Assembly: GCA_018814055.1 (NCBI GenBank)
Contig: JAHJAL010000060.1
Coordinates: 1-5,413, forward strand
Direction of reading: 5' to 3'
DNA from: Patescibacteria group bacterium
GTDB lineage: Bacteria; Patescibacteriota; JAHJAL01
DNA length: 5,413 bases
Made by a program: the position numbers and the translations under genes. How positions within the stretch are numbered: the stretch's first letter is position 1; each line of letters starts with the position of its first letter. Of this stretch, positions 5,091 through 5,413 are shown in pieces. The notes beneath the pieces were generated by a model, which did not search any database, was not told where the DNA came from, and worked only from the letters and a program-made list of their open reading frames with translations.

Positions 5091-5413
5091 ATGAGTTATT
5101 ACAAAAACAAGGGGTTCGAATTACATCATGGCAGTTGTTTGGATGTTTTGTCGAAATTGCCGGCTAGTTCGGTTGATATGATTTTTGCTGACCCTCCATA
5201 TAATTTGTCAAATGGAGGATTTACTTGTCAGAGCGGGAAAAGAGCAAGTGTTAATAAAGGGAAATGGGACGAAAGCAAAGGATTAAAAGAAGATTTTGAA
5301 TTTCATGTCGGATGGATTAAAGCTTGTCGGAGAGTATTAAAACCGAGTGGGACAATCTGGATTTCTGGAACTTATCATTCAATATATCAGTGTGGTTTTG
5401 CTTTGCAGTTGTC
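5091..5413 (+). CDS. DNA methyltransferase, DpnA-like adenine-N6 type (5' part, runs off the window)
   Basis: The first 107 codons of a site-specific DNA methyltransferase. ADPPYNLSNGGF (residues 33-44) holds the catalytic motif IV, DPPY at 34-37, which is typical of amino-methyltransferases (adenine-N6 or cytosine-N4). Motif IV lies very near the N-terminus, so the SAM-binding FxGxG motif must come later, as in the beta class. The stretch SNGGF...GKR...NKGKWDESKG, then FHVGWIKACRRVLKPSGTIWISGTYHSIYQCGFAL, closely recalls DpnA and its relatives from GATC restriction-modification systems. The recognition site here cannot be inferred from this fragment. Residues 9-33 (FELHHGSCLDVLSKLPASSVDMIFA) are the usual lead-in. 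The ATG lacks a Shine-Dalgarno. Whether a restriction endonuclease follows lies outside the window. Confidence 0.9.
   Translation, partial: MSYYKNKGFELHHGSCLDVLSKLPASSVDMIFADPPYNLSNGGFTCQSGKRASVNKGKWDESKGLKEDFEFHVGWIKACRRVLKPSGTIWISGTYHSIYQCGFALQL

Noticed and set aside
1..5413. CRISPR array, toxin-antitoxin pair or retron
   Set aside because: No regularly spaced repeats, no toxin-antitoxin partner beside the MazG-like gene (which is a pyrophosphohydrolase, not an antitoxin), and no reverse transcriptase motif.

Overview
The window looks like chromosomal DNA from a low-GC bacterium with short intergenic gaps. The code is standard: the ATGA overlaps at 578-581 and 970-973 require TGA to be a stop. 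The tRNA lacks an encoded CCA, many starts have no Shine-Dalgarno, and small Nudix, MazG and SET proteins sit next to an IS1595-type element. This mix resembles candidate-phyla (Patescibacteria-like) genomes, but that placement is an inference from style and is not proven by a marker gene.

Layout, left to right. The 3' end of a membrane protein (1-89) is followed by a -10 box and tRNA-Ser(GGA) (170-256). A tight forward run then encodes a MazG-like pyrophosphohydrolase, a SET-domain protein, a MutT/MTH1-like Nudix hydrolase and a HAD phosphatase (282-2075). Next come a GTG-started membrane-anchored protein of unknown function (2088-2735), a broken Nudix gene (2748-3037), an intact conserved protein with CC and CPKC motifs (3012-3506), a second broken Nudix gene (3509-3699), and a secreted, membrane-anchored NTR/TIMP-like protein whose signal peptide is frameshifted (3718-4241). 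A complete 736-bp IS1595-family element with 18-bp inverted repeats lies at 4246-4981; its transposase carries an in-frame TGA just before a conserved tail. After an AT-rich spacer with a -10 box, the window ends inside a DpnA-like DNA methyltransferase gene (5091 onward).

The MazG, Nudix and HAD genes fit a nucleotide-pool house-cleaning theme: MazG and Nudix enzymes cleave abnormal (d)NTPs to monophosphates and a HAD phosphatase could act on a product. The SET gene is co-translated with them but has no obvious place in that pathway. The right half is decaying: two Nudix genes have lost sequence at the catalytic Nudix box, three forward genes have a break that a single added base in a homopolymer would repair in frame, and the transposase has a premature stop. 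Whether these breaks are biological or sequencing/assembly errors is the main open question. I see no clear sign of a new defence or mobile system; the most interesting items are the MazG-SET-Nudix overlap cluster and the parallel breakage of the two Nudix genes.
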